Source: CAZAGT01 sp964484515 (GTDB taxonomy: Bacteria > Desulfobacterota > DSM-4660 > Desulfatiglandales > HGW-15). From it: 12,188 nucleotides of DNA. Where the stretch lies: NCBI GenBank assembly GCA_964484515.1, contig CAZAGT010000139.1, positions 1 to 12,188 on the forward strand, given 5' to 3'. The notes beneath the pieces are model-generated. The model was not told where the DNA came from. It saw nothing but the letters and a program-made list of their open reading frames with translations, and did not search any database. Below, piece by piece: positions 1 through 6,398 of this stretch; positions within the stretch are counted from its first letter, which is position 1; each line of letters starts with the position of its first letter. Both the position numbers and the translations under genes were made by a program.

Positions 1-193
1 GACAAGACCCTTTTTCCCTCTGTGCGCGTACAGGAGAATAAGGGTTCGTGACATAAGGATTCAATCGAGCGAAAAAGGCCATCCGATGAGGTTCGCAGAT
101 GAAAGACGCGTGAGGGGCTGAATGGGTAAGCAATAACAAAGCGCACTTCCTAACATTCACTCTCTGGAGTCTTCAACGGCGATTAGAGATGTT

Positions 194-223
194 TTGCTGC
201 TGGGTAACCCAAGGTTGTATGAT
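194..223 (+). promoter_or_regulatory. Candidate sigma-70 promoter with palindrome in its spacer
   Basis: A good -10 box TATGAT (218-223, five of six consensus bases) lies 18 bp after a poor -35 TTGCTG (194-199, three of six). The spacer contains TGGGTAACCCA (201-211), a palindrome with 5-bp arms around one central base, where a repressor would be expected to block RNA polymerase. The start codon of the first gene is about 90 bp downstream. The weak -35 makes this a candidate only. Confidence 0.3.
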
Positions 224-299
224 CTTAGCGAGCCGGCAAAGAAAAGCGAGCGGCCGATGCTGAGCTCAGATTGTGCCTTGGGTCAATGAGGGAAATAAT

Positions 300-304
300 A
301 GGAG
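300..304 (+). promoter_or_regulatory. Ribosome binding site fixing the crotonase start
   Basis: AGGAG is followed after 8 bases by ATG at 313. The reading frame is open upstream to a TTG at 271, but that codon has no Shine-Dalgarno sequence, and the extra 14 residues do not look like the family. The start at 313 is therefore preferred. Confidence 0.75.
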
Positions 305-312
305 CGAAAAAC

Positions 313-1110
313 ATGTCTGATACGCAATCCACTTCAGATTCTTTGGTCCTACGAAAAGATGAGAACGGGATCTGTCATCTGACTATGAACAGGCCGAAGG
401 CGTACAATGCCTTGAGTCTGGAGATGATGTCGACGTTGATCCGCGCGTTCGAAGATGTTTCAGAGGACAAGTCGGTAAGGGTGGTCATTCTCTCGGGTGC
501 GGGTAAGGGGTTCTGTGCCGGTCATGATCTCAAAGAGCTGCGGAGCGACGCGGATCGGGCCTATTACGAAAAGACATTTCAAACCTGCTCTAAGCTGATG
601 CTCTCCATGACCCGCTCGGCAAAGCCCATTATTGCGCGGGTGCACGGGGTCGCCACGGCGGCCGGTTGTCAACTCGTTGCGACATGCGATCTGGCGGTAG
701 CGGGGGAGAATGCCCGGTTTGCGACACCGGGCGTGAATATCGGGCTGTTCTGCTCGACACCCATGGTGGCTCTAACTCGTAACGTGACAAAGAAACGGGC
801 CATGGAGATGCTGCTCCTCGGGGATCTGATTTCGGCTCAGAGGGCTTACGAAATCGGATTGGTGAATCGTGTTGCGCCTGCCGCACAGCTTGATCAGGTG
901 ACCGAAGATCTGGCCAAAAAGATCGCTTCGAAATCCGCACTCACGGTGGGGATCGGAAAAAGGGCATTTTACGCGCAGATCAACCAGGATCTGGAGATCG
1001 CTTACGAGCACTGCAGCCGGGTGATGGTGGAAAACATGATGGCACGCGACGCACAGGAAGGTATTGACGCGTTTCTTGAAAAGCGTGCGCCGAAGTGGAC
1101 TGGAGAGTGA
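313..1110 (+). CDS. Enoyl-CoA hydratase/isomerase (crotonase) family protein, ECHDC3-like
   Basis: A 265-residue crotonase-fold protein. The motif CAGHDLKEL (68-76), the stretch VHGVATAAGCQLVATCD (about 110-126) and FATPGVNIGLFCSTP (about 136-150) resemble the ECHDC3 subgroup more than classical enoyl-CoA hydratase. Where the classical enzyme has two catalytic glutamates (rat numbering E144 and E164), this protein appears to have Q120 and G140, so ordinary syn-hydration is doubtful. The CoA pocket and the oxyanion-hole amides (near A69 and A117) look retained, so it should still bind and polarise an acyl-CoA thioester. It is the first gene of a cluster with a nitrilase 23 bp downstream. The family assignment is strong; the reaction and substrate are unknown. 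It could be a non-hydratase crotonase such as an isomerase, hydrolase or lyase. Confidence 0.9.
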   Translation: MSDTQSTSDSLVLRKDENGICHLTMNRPKAYNALSLEMMSTLIRAFEDVSEDKSVRVVILSGAGKGFCAGHDLKELRSDADRAYYEKTFQTCSKLMLSMTRSAKPIIARVHGVATAAGCQLVATCDLAVAGENARFATPGVNIGLFCSTPMVALTRNVTKKRAMEMLLLGDLISAQRAYEIGLVNRVAPAAQLDQVTEDLAKKIASKSALTVGIGKRAFYAQINQDLEIAYEHCSRVMVENMMARDAQEGIDAFLEKRAPKWTGE

Positions 1111-1133
1111 TGCTCTCCCGAGGGGGGGATAAG

Positions 1134-2108
1134 GTGAAATCGAAAGAAAGGATGGTCAGGGTGGCGGTGGTGCAGGCGGCCTCCGTCCTGTTCGACCGAG
1201 ATGCAACCGTCGAGAAGGCCAAGGACCTGATTTCTGAGACAGGAGCAAAAGGCGCCCAGCTCGTCCTTTTTCCTGAGGCGTTCATTCCGGCGTATCCCCG
1301 CGGTTTGCGGTTCGGTATTGTGGTTGGGAGCAGGAGCCTGGAAGGGCGCTCGGTATGGAAACGATATTGGGAGAACTCCATCACCGTGCCCGGCGAAGAG
1401 ACGCAGGCTTTAGGCACTGCCGCACAGGAAGCGGGGACCTATCTAGCCGTGGGCGTTATTGAACGCGAACGAGACCGTGGCGGTGGGACCCTCTATTGCA
1501 CCATGCTGTTTTTCAGTCCGGAGGGCAAACTCATGGGCAAGCACCGCAAACTGAAACCCACCGGCGCGGAGCGTCTCATCTGGGGCGAGGGGGACGGCAG
1601 CACCATGCCGGTGTTTGAAACCGGCCTGGGAAGGATCGGGGGACTGATATGTTGGGAGAACTACATGCCCCTGGCGCGAATGGCCATGTACAACAAAGGT
1701 GTTGAGCTTTACCTGGCGCCGACCGCGGATGAGCGGGATACATGGCAGGCCACGATACGCCACATCGCCTGTGAAGGGCGGTGTTTTGTGCTGAGCTGCA
1801 ATCAATTCGTAAGAAAAGATATGTATCCGGCCGATCTGGAAACCCGCGACGAGCTGGACGATCAGGGAGAGGTGGTATGTCGCGGCGGGAGCGTGATCGT
1901 CTCTCCATTCGGTGAACCGGTAGCGGGGCCGCTGTTTAATGAGGAAGGGATATTGTACGCGGACCTGGACATGGCCGAGGTCGTGAAGGCGAAACTCGAT
2001 TTCGATGTTGTTGGTCACTATGCGAGACCGGATGTATTTCAGTTATCCGTCAACGAGAGCCCGGCCGAGTCGGTGATCAGGAGCGCCTTGCAGCCGGACG
2101 GAGGGTAA
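1134..2108 (+). CDS. Nitrilase (carbon-nitrogen hydrolase superfamily)
   Basis: A 324-residue cytoplasmic enzyme expected to hydrolyse a nitrile to an acid and ammonia, or to an amide. The complete catalytic triad is visible: E48 in LFPEAF, K139 in KHRKLKPT and C173 in the signature LICWENYMPL. E146 just after the lysine motif is also conserved. The segment PEAFIPAYPRGLRFG is typical of true nitrilases (branch 1, including cyanide hydratases) rather than amidases or beta-ureidopropionases. Length fits the family. The start is uncertain. GTG at 1134 follows a G-rich Shine-Dalgarno (1121-1128) and is preferred, but ATG at 1110 (overlapping the crotonase stop as TGATG), GTG at 1095 and ATG at 1152 are in the same frame. 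The next gene begins 4 bp after its stop. The nitrile substrate cannot be read from the sequence. Confidence 0.93.
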   Translation: MKSKERMVRVAVVQAASVLFDRDATVEKAKDLISETGAKGAQLVLFPEAFIPAYPRGLRFGIVVGSRSLEGRSVWKRYWENSITVPGEETQALGTAAQEAGTYLAVGVIERERDRGGGTLYCTMLFFSPEGKLMGKHRKLKPTGAERLIWGEGDGSTMPVFETGLGRIGGLICWENYMPLARMAMYNKGVELYLAPTADERDTWQATIRHIACEGRCFVLSCNQFVRKDMYPADLETRDELDDQGEVVCRGGSVIVSPFGEPVAGPLFNEEGILYADLDMAEVVKAKLDFDVVGHYARPDVFQLSVNESPAESVIRSALQPDGG

Positions 2109-2112
2109 TCAG

Positions 2113-2460
2113 ATGGCAAGGGTCATTAGCGTTCATGAATATACGCTGAAGACGAGCGCGACAAAGGAGGCATTCGAACAGGCGATTCAAGAGGCTCGTG
2201 CCTCCGATCTGCTGCGACTTCCTGGCCTCGTGGAGTATCATTTCGTCAAGGGGTTAAGAGGCCCGCGAAAAAACTGCTACGCCGCGATCTGGATCTATGA
2301 GAGCACAGAGGCCTGGGAGCGACTTTGGGGACCGGTCGACCGGCCGCGAAAGAAAGCCGAATACCCAGTGACCTGGAAACGGTGGGAGGAAGAGGTGTTG
2401 CGACCGTTTTTGGCTGAAGATCCGGATGAAATAAGGTTCACGGCTTACGAGGAATTGTAG
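2113..2460 (+). CDS. Small conserved protein, probable dimeric alpha/beta-barrel (ABM/EthD-like) fold
   Basis: A 115-residue soluble protein of unproven function. The order of predicted elements fits the ferredoxin-like dimeric alpha/beta-barrel: a first strand (VISVHEYTLK), a helix (KEAFEQAIQEARA), a strand ending in a partner-like segment (GLVEYHFVKGLRG), an aromatic-rich strand (NCYAAIWIYES) and a helix with the pattern EAWERLW. Such proteins are often small mono-oxygenases, lyases or stress proteins, but no catalytic motif can be pointed out. A good Shine-Dalgarno (GGAGG, 2100-2104) overlaps the end of the nitrilase gene, and only 4 bp separate the two, so they are very likely co-transcribed. 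The fold is inferred from pattern rather than from a recognised signature. The pairing with nitrilase suggests an accessory role in the same pathway. Confidence 0.8.
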   Translation: MARVISVHEYTLKTSATKEAFEQAIQEARASDLLRLPGLVEYHFVKGLRGPRKNCYAAIWIYESTEAWERLWGPVDRPRKKAEYPVTWKRWEEEVLRPFLAEDPDEIRFTAYEEL

Positions 2461-2542
2461 AGGCCGTCGGAAAACGCCCATCTACCCCAAAGACATCGGG
2501 GTTACCGTCATCTTGTGTCACTGCGACGTACGCGAAAGGCAC

Positions 2543-2626
2543 GAGGTCCGAGGTGCGAGGCATGAGGAAAAGAAAAACAGAACCGGCTCACTGTTTTGCC
2601 TCGAGTCTCACACCTCAAGCTTCAGG
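2543..2626. repeat. Inverted pair of 7-bp-period repeat blocks forming a large hairpin
   Basis: Left block: GAGG recurs at exactly 7-bp steps at 2543, 2550, 2557 and 2564. Right block: CCTC-like tetramers (CCTC, TCTC, CCTC, CTTC) recur at 2599, 2606, 2613 and 2620, again every 7 bp and in the opposite sense. The blocks can pair imperfectly, and between them AAAACAG (2574-2580) pairs perfectly with CTGTTTT (2591-2597) around a 10-nt loop. Together these predict one long imperfect hairpin in RNA or single-stranded DNA. It may be a remnant of a dispersed repeat; a role in transcript ending or stability is possible but not shown. Confidence 0.75.
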
Positions 2627-2712
2627 CCGGAGAATTCACACGCCTCATGCATCAGGATTTCGGAAGCCTTGCGAACTGCTTGAAATACTTCAGCCCGCCC
2701 AGGGCGGGTAGA

Positions 2713-2740
2713 CCTCAAACCTCCGACCTCAAGCCTCAAA
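2713..2740. repeat. Third heptad repeat block (CCTCNNN x4)
   Basis: CCTC occurs at 2713, 2720, 2727 and 2734, giving four perfect 7-bp units with variable last three bases (AAA, CGA, AAG, AAA). It has the same sense as the right arm at 2599-2626. A GC-rich inverted repeat (2694-2708) sits just 4 bp to its left. Confidence 0.75.
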
Positions 2741-2840
2741 CGGACAGGCTTCCCTTGACTTCCAGACCATTTTGATAGAGGCTTCCAGCCGGGCCCGTGA
2801 GGACCCCGGGCGGTCGGTATGCTAAAGAGACCTAGGTCTG

Positions 2841-2849
2841 TAAGGAGGG
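2841..2849 (+). promoter_or_regulatory. Strong Shine-Dalgarno for the amidohydrolase
   Basis: TAAGGAGGG ends 7 bases before ATG at 2857. A closer ATG at 2850 is in a different frame that encodes no recognisable protein, so 2857 is the start. Confidence 0.85.
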
Positions 2850-2856
2850 ATGCGAA

Positions 2857-4089
2857 ATGAAGAACGAAACGAAACGGGAAGGGCCGACCACGTACGATCT
2901 GGTGATCAAGGGAGGACGCCTGCTCGATCCCGCCACCGACACCGAAGGAGTGTTGGACGTCGCCATAACCGGCGACCGGATTGCCGATATTGGGCCGGGG
3001 ATCGACGTCACGAACGCGGCCCGTATCATCGATGCCGGAGGCAAGGTGGTAACGGCCGGCTTGATCGACCTGCATACCCATGTCGCGGGTGATCTCCGAA
3101 AAGGGATCAGGGAAGATCTCATGCTCTTGCCCGACGCCGCGGGCGTGAGCGCCGGTGTCACCACCGTGGTCGACGGCGGCTCCATTGGAGCCTATAATGC
3201 GGCAGGATTCGTCAACTTCACGGTCCCGCATTCCAAGACGCGTGCCTTGGCCTTTTTGAACGTCGGCCGACTCGGCGTGATCAGCAATCCCGAGGTCCGA
3301 GATGAGACCGACTTCGACCATGAGGCCTCGGTGGCCGCAATCCAGGGTTGCGGTGATGTGATCTGCGGCGTCAAGTTTCGGATGGTCTCGCCTGCCGTCC
3401 CGAATCTGGGAATCGATCTGGCCCTTGCGGCCAGGAGAATCGCTGATGCGGCGCGGGTTCCCATCATGGTCCATGTGGGTGATATTATGGGCGACCACCC
3501 GAGGGCCGGTGAACTCACCCCGCAACTTCTGAGCGAGGTGCTTCGAGCCGGGGATATCGTCACCCATGCCTTCAGCTTTCACGTAGGCGCTTTGTTGGAT
3601 GGCGATACCGTATTACCGCAGGCGCAAGATGCGCAGGACCGGGGTGTCATCTTCGACATCGGCGTCGGTAGATCGAACTTCAGCTTTGAGGCTGCCAGGA
3701 AGATCCTGGACCAGGGCTTTATGCCGGATACGCTCTCATCTGATCTGACACCGATGAGTCGATTCGCAGGCCCAACCCATTCTCTCATGGAATGTATGGG
3801 CAAGGTGATGTCGTTGGGGTTGACCCTGGAGGATGTCGTCCGAATGACGACAGTGGCGCCGGCCAAGGCCTTGGGCCTTGACGCCGAGATCGGGGCATTG
3901 ATCCCGGGCCGAGTGGCCGACGTCTCTGTCCTGGACGTGGTCAAGGGGGAATGGGTGTTTCATGACGTCACTGGCGGGACCCATACCGGTCGTCAAGCGG
4001 TCAGACCCGTGGCGTGTGTTCGGGCGGGTGAGGTCATGCCGATCGAGTATGGGCCTCATCCCTGGGGCTGGCTGCCCGCAACGACATAA
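2857..4089 (+). CDS. Metal-dependent amidohydrolase (dihydroorotase-like, EF0837/Atu3266-type)
   Basis: A 410-residue TIM-barrel amidohydrolase. The N-terminal beta-sandwich start YDLVIKGGRLLDP (13-25) is typical of the superfamily. Metal ligands are all visible: H73 and H75 in LIDLHTHV, K173 in CGVKFRM (expected carboxylated bridging lysine), H206 in IMVHVGD, H237 in VTHAFS and D296 in LSSDLT. A C-terminal return of the sandwich, GRVADVSVLD (351-360), completes the domain. The lysine and the general pattern match the group annotated as amidohydrolase/deacetylase metallohydrolase, distinct from D-aminoacylase and from pyrimidine dihydroorotase. It should cleave an amide, ester or cyclic amide bond in the cytoplasm. 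The natural substrate is unknown. It is followed after 30 bp by a tRNA-modification gene. Whether it shares a pathway with the nitrilase cluster 400 bp upstream is open. Confidence 0.9.
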   Translation: MKNETKREGPTTYDLVIKGGRLLDPATDTEGVLDVAITGDRIADIGPGIDVTNAARIIDAGGKVVTAGLIDLHTHVAGDLRKGIREDLMLLPDAAGVSAGVTTVVDGGSIGAYNAAGFVNFTVPHSKTRALAFLNVGRLGVISNPEVRDETDFDHEASVAAIQGCGDVICGVKFRMVSPAVPNLGIDLALAARRIADAARVPIMVHVGDIMGDHPRAGELTPQLLSEVLRAGDIVTHAFSFHVGALLDGDTVLPQAQDAQDRGVIFDIGVGRSNFSFEAARKILDQGFMPDTLSSDLTPMSRFAGPTHSLMECMGKVMSLGLTLEDVVRMTTVAPAKALGLDAEIGALIPGRVADVSVLDVVKGEWVFHDVTGGTHTGRQAVRPVACVRAGEVMPIEYGPHPWGWLPATT

Positions 4090-4119
4090 GAAGCTGTTGC
4101 CTTCGGGAGGGACGTTTCC

Positions 4120-4587
4120 GTGCACTTGGAGCTGAAACCGATCGGCATCATTCGTTCACCGTACGCCTCGAAAGAGGAAGCCCCGATTCAGGGTGCCTTT
4201 CGTCCCGAAGGTGAGGGGACCGTCGAGGTTTACCGGGAGTACGCAGCCGGATTGAAAGATGTCGAAGGCTTTTCGCACATCTTTCTACTGTATCAATTCG
4301 ACCGGGCGGGTGAGGTCCGCCTGGTTCGGAAGACATTCTTGGATGACGAAGCCCACGGGCTCTTTGCCTCGCGGCACCCCTGCCGACCGAATGGCATCGG
4401 CCTTACGATCGTTCGGCTCCTGACTCGAAAAGAGCATATCCTCGAAGTGGGTGGCATCGATGTCCTTGATCAAACCCCGCTTCTCGACATCAAACCCTAT
4501 ATCCCCAGGTTTGACTGCTACCCCGATGCCGAAGAGGGATGGACGGCGAACAAAAGGAAACGCCCCAAGCCTCCGGGCAGGGAGTAG
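4120..4587 (+). CDS. trmO: tRNA (N6-threonylcarbamoyladenosine37-N6)-methyltransferase TrmO (TsaA family)
   Basis: A 155-residue protein of the TsaA/TrmO (formerly UPF0066) family. The family methylates N6 of t6A at position 37 of some tRNAs reading ACY codons, using S-adenosylmethionine in an unusual beta-barrel. Visible hallmarks are IGIIRSPY (8-15), the signature RHPCRPNGIGLT (85-96) and DQTPLLDIKPYIP (117-129). It is shorter than the E. coli enzyme, ending just after the core barrel without the C-terminal domain. That short form is common in archaea and many bacteria. The start is a GTG at 4120, preceded by GGGAGGG (4104-4110) with 9-base spacing. It lies 30 bp after the amidohydrolase and 60 bp before tmk. 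Family membership is secure; some short relatives may act on other substrates, so the exact reaction is inferred. Confidence 0.88.
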   Translation: MHLELKPIGIIRSPYASKEEAPIQGAFRPEGEGTVEVYREYAAGLKDVEGFSHIFLLYQFDRAGEVRLVRKTFLDDEAHGLFASRHPCRPNGIGLTIVRLLTRKEHILEVGGIDVLDQTPLLDIKPYIPRFDCYPDAEEGWTANKRKRPKPPGRE

Positions 4588-4636
4588 GGGGTAGGCGTTG
4601 GACCTTGGATCTGTCAACGGCCACAATAAGGGATTT

Positions 4637-4643
4637 GGGAGGG
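4637..4643 (+). promoter_or_regulatory. Shine-Dalgarno deciding the TTG start of tmk
   Basis: GGGAGGG ends 4 bases before TTG at 4648. Translation from this TTG gives the expected thymidylate kinase N-terminus MFVTFEGIEG, so the TTG is the start. Confidence 0.75.
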
Positions 4644-4647
4644 CCTC

Positions 4648-5283
4648 TTGTTCGTTACGTTTGAAGGGATCGAAGGGTGCGGGAAAACAACCCAGGTAAG
4701 GCGGCTTGTCAAGCGGATGGAGGATCAGGGGATTCCGGTCGTCCGCACCCTTGAACCAGGGGGAACAGGCATCGGCGAGAAGATTCGCCAAATCCTCTTG
4801 GATGCCCGCCACACGAATCTGCTGCCACTCTCGGAGCTTCTTCTCTATGAGGCCGATCGCGCCCAGCACGTTGAGGAGGTGATCAGGCCGGCGCTCAAGC
4901 AGGGAAGATGGGTGATCTGCGATCGTTTTTGCGATGCCACGACGGTCTACCAGGGCGTGGCTCGGGGACAAAACATGGAATGGGTTGCGACACTCAACGC
5001 TTGGGTTACCCAAGGCATCCTTCCCGATAGGACGTTTCTCCTCGATTGTCCGGTGGAATTAGGCCTTGAAAGGGCCCACTCCCGGAGCCAGGAGCTTTCC
5101 GACCGGGGGCAAGATCGGTTTGAGCAGGAACAGTTGGGCTTTCATGCCAAGGTGCGCCAGGGCTATTTGGAGCTGGCATACGCCGATGCAGACCGTTTCG
5201 TGATCATCGATGCAAGTCAAACAGAAGAGCGATTAGCGGAAGAGATATTCGGGCATCTTAGCCCATATCTGGAATGCTCATAA
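4648..5283 (+). CDS. tmk: Thymidylate kinase (dTMP kinase)
   Basis: A 211-residue cytoplasmic enzyme that phosphorylates dTMP to dTDP with ATP for DNA synthesis. The P-loop GIEGCGKT lies at 7-14, the substrate segment TLEPGGTGIGEKIR at 34-47, the DRF motif at 92-94 (usually DRY/DRF) and the LID region with several arginines at about 142-160. In many bacterial enzymes the substrate segment reads TREPGGT; here the arginine position holds L35, a mild deviation. Length is normal. It starts with TTG. It is the first gene of a compact group, and its end overlaps holB by 10 bp. No strong promoter is visible in the 60 bp before it; TTGGAC (4598-4603) with CACAAT (4622-4627) is a weak candidate. Confidence 0.97.
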   Translation: MFVTFEGIEGCGKTTQVRRLVKRMEDQGIPVVRTLEPGGTGIGEKIRQILLDARHTNLLPLSELLLYEADRAQHVEEVIRPALKQGRWVICDRFCDATTVYQGVARGQNMEWVATLNAWVTQGILPDRTFLLDCPVELGLERAHSRSQELSDRGQDRFEQEQLGFHAKVRQGYLELAYADADRFVIIDASQTEERLAEEIFGHLSPYLECS

Positions 5284-6398
5284 GGCTACCGCACGTAAGT
5301 CGTCCATCCGATTCAGAATGTGGTCATTCAGTGGCATTTGTACCGTTCTCCAAGATCATAGGTCAGCAGAGGGCCGTCGGCTACTTAAAGACGGTCGTGG
5401 ACAGAGACAAGCTTTCCCATGCCTATCTCTTTGCGGGAATCCCAGGCATTGGGAAAAAAAGCACGGCCTATGCTCTCGCCCAGGCGGTGAATTGTCTTAA
5501 TCCCTCCATGGGAGAAGGCTGCGGGCAGTGTGGGTCGTGCCGCCAGATGATGGCCGGGAGCCATCCCGATCTCTTTGTGATCAAACCGGATGGCCAGGCT
5601 ACCAAGATCGACCAGATCAGACATTTGATTCGTGATCTCGGCTTCAAGAAGATGTCTGCCAGATTTAGGGTAAGCATCGTGTGTCAGGCCGAGACCATGA
5701 CGGAAGAGGCGGCCAACGCCTTTTTGAAGATCCTGGAGGAACCGCCCGAGGCGAATATCCTCATTCTGGATGTGGTCGAGGCGCGCGATTTATTGCCGAC
5801 TATCGTGTCGCGTTGTCAAAGGGTGTCTTTTCTTCCACTCCCTTCCAACCTCATTGCCGATTGGTTGGCACGGGAAGGGGGTCTCGAAAAGGATCAGGCT
5901 CTGGTGGTCGCCAAGATCGCGGATGGCAGTCTGGGGCGAGCCATCGAGATGACTGAGGGGGGTTTTCTCGAAAAGCGTCATGACTTTCTGCTCAAGCTGT
6001 TTGAGTTACCGCAGCTGGCTTCCGAAGAGGCCATGGAAATGGGGTTAAACTATGCGGGCATGAACAGACGGAAAGAGCTTGACGTTGGGGGCGCTGAGAG
6101 CGGTCTATTCGGGTTGCTGAGTGTCTGGAAGACGTGGTATCGAGATTTGCTGATCGTCAAAGTGGGAGCACCTGAAGACCTACTCATCAATGTAGACTTC
6201 GGTCACAAGTTGAAAAACATGGCCGAGCACCTTACAATAAATAGCTTGCTCAGGAGCTTTGAGGTCCTAAATCAATCTCAGCACGCTTTGAAACGCTTTC
6301 GCAATGTGGATTTGATGATGGAGAACACTGTTCTGGCCCTAAAGCGTCTGGCGAGCCAAACGATGAATCCCGCGGTAGAGGTCTTGCACGACCTATGA
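5274..6398 (+). CDS. holB: DNA polymerase III subunit delta-prime
   Basis: A 374-residue AAA+ clamp-loader subunit that, with delta and tau/gamma, loads the sliding clamp onto DNA. The family start FSKIIGQQRAVGYL lies at about 25-38. The degenerate Walker A GIPGIGKKS (55-63) has lysine where serine or threonine is usual, as is common in delta-prime. Four zinc-binding cysteines are seen (C74, C83, C86, C89). The Walker B-like region and the SRC sensor motif (S179-R180-C181) follow. The C-terminal collar domain is present. The start is uncertain. ATG at 5274 overlaps tmk and has little Shine-Dalgarno signal, while GTG at 5331 lies just before the conserved region. It overlaps ricT by ATGA at 6395-6398, which suggests translational coupling. 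Confidence 0.93.
   Translation: MLIRLPHVSRPSDSECGHSVAFVPFSKIIGQQRAVGYLKTVVDRDKLSHAYLFAGIPGIGKKSTAYALAQAVNCLNPSMGEGCGQCGSCRQMMAGSHPDLFVIKPDGQATKIDQIRHLIRDLGFKKMSARFRVSIVCQAETMTEEAANAFLKILEEPPEANILILDVVEARDLLPTIVSRCQRVSFLPLPSNLIADWLAREGGLEKDQALVVAKIADGSLGRAIEMTEGGFLEKRHDFLLKLFELPQLASEEAMEMGLNYAGMNRRKELDVGGAESGLFGLLSVWKTWYRDLLIVKVGAPEDLLINVDFGHKLKNMAEHLTINSLLRSFEVLNQSQHALKRFRNVDLMMENTVLALKRLASQTMNPAVEVLHDL

Larger units (their letters stand above)
1..312. other. Non-coding leader upstream of the crotonase/nitrilase cluster
   Basis: No convincing gene is visible here. The three plus-strand frames entering from the left all stop within about 120 bases, and none of the short peptides is recognisable. 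The stretch holds a weak promoter candidate (194-223), an odd palindrome TGGGT-A-ACCCA at 201-211 and a perfect 10-bp palindrome CTGAGCTCAG at 260-269. It is best read as the regulatory leader of the following three-gene cluster. The end of an upstream gene just outside the window cannot be excluded. Confidence 0.55.
2461..2856. other. 396-bp intergenic region with heptad repeats
   Basis: No gene is supported. The region holds three four-unit blocks of 7-bp repeats (2543-2570, 2599-2626, 2713-2740). It also holds a GC-only inverted repeat CCCGCCC-a-GGGCGGG (2694-2708) and a weak ACCCC...GGGGT pair just after the upstream gene, without a T-run. A TTGACT hexamer (2755-2760) has only a poor -10 partner (TAGAGG at 2776 with a 15-bp spacer), so no promoter is called. 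A strong Shine-Dalgarno at 2841-2849 belongs to the next gene. Confidence 0.6.

Noticed and set aside
181..270. Riboswitch in the leader of the crotonase gene
   Set aside because: Some pairing segments exist, but I could not match the conserved cores of cyclic-di-GMP, tetrahydrofolate or cobalamin riboswitches.
2543..2740. CRISPR-like array
   Set aside because: The period is only 7 bp with no constant repeat of 20-40 bp and no spacers, so it is a short tandem-type repeat.
2608..3582. Long minus-strand open frame of 324 codons
   Set aside because: It lies mostly antisense to the well-supported amidohydrolase and has no recognisable domain; long antisense frames are expected in GC-rich coding sequence.
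4285..5013. Minus-strand open frame across trmO and tmk
   Set aside because: It is antisense to two genes with clear family motifs and its translation resembles nothing known.
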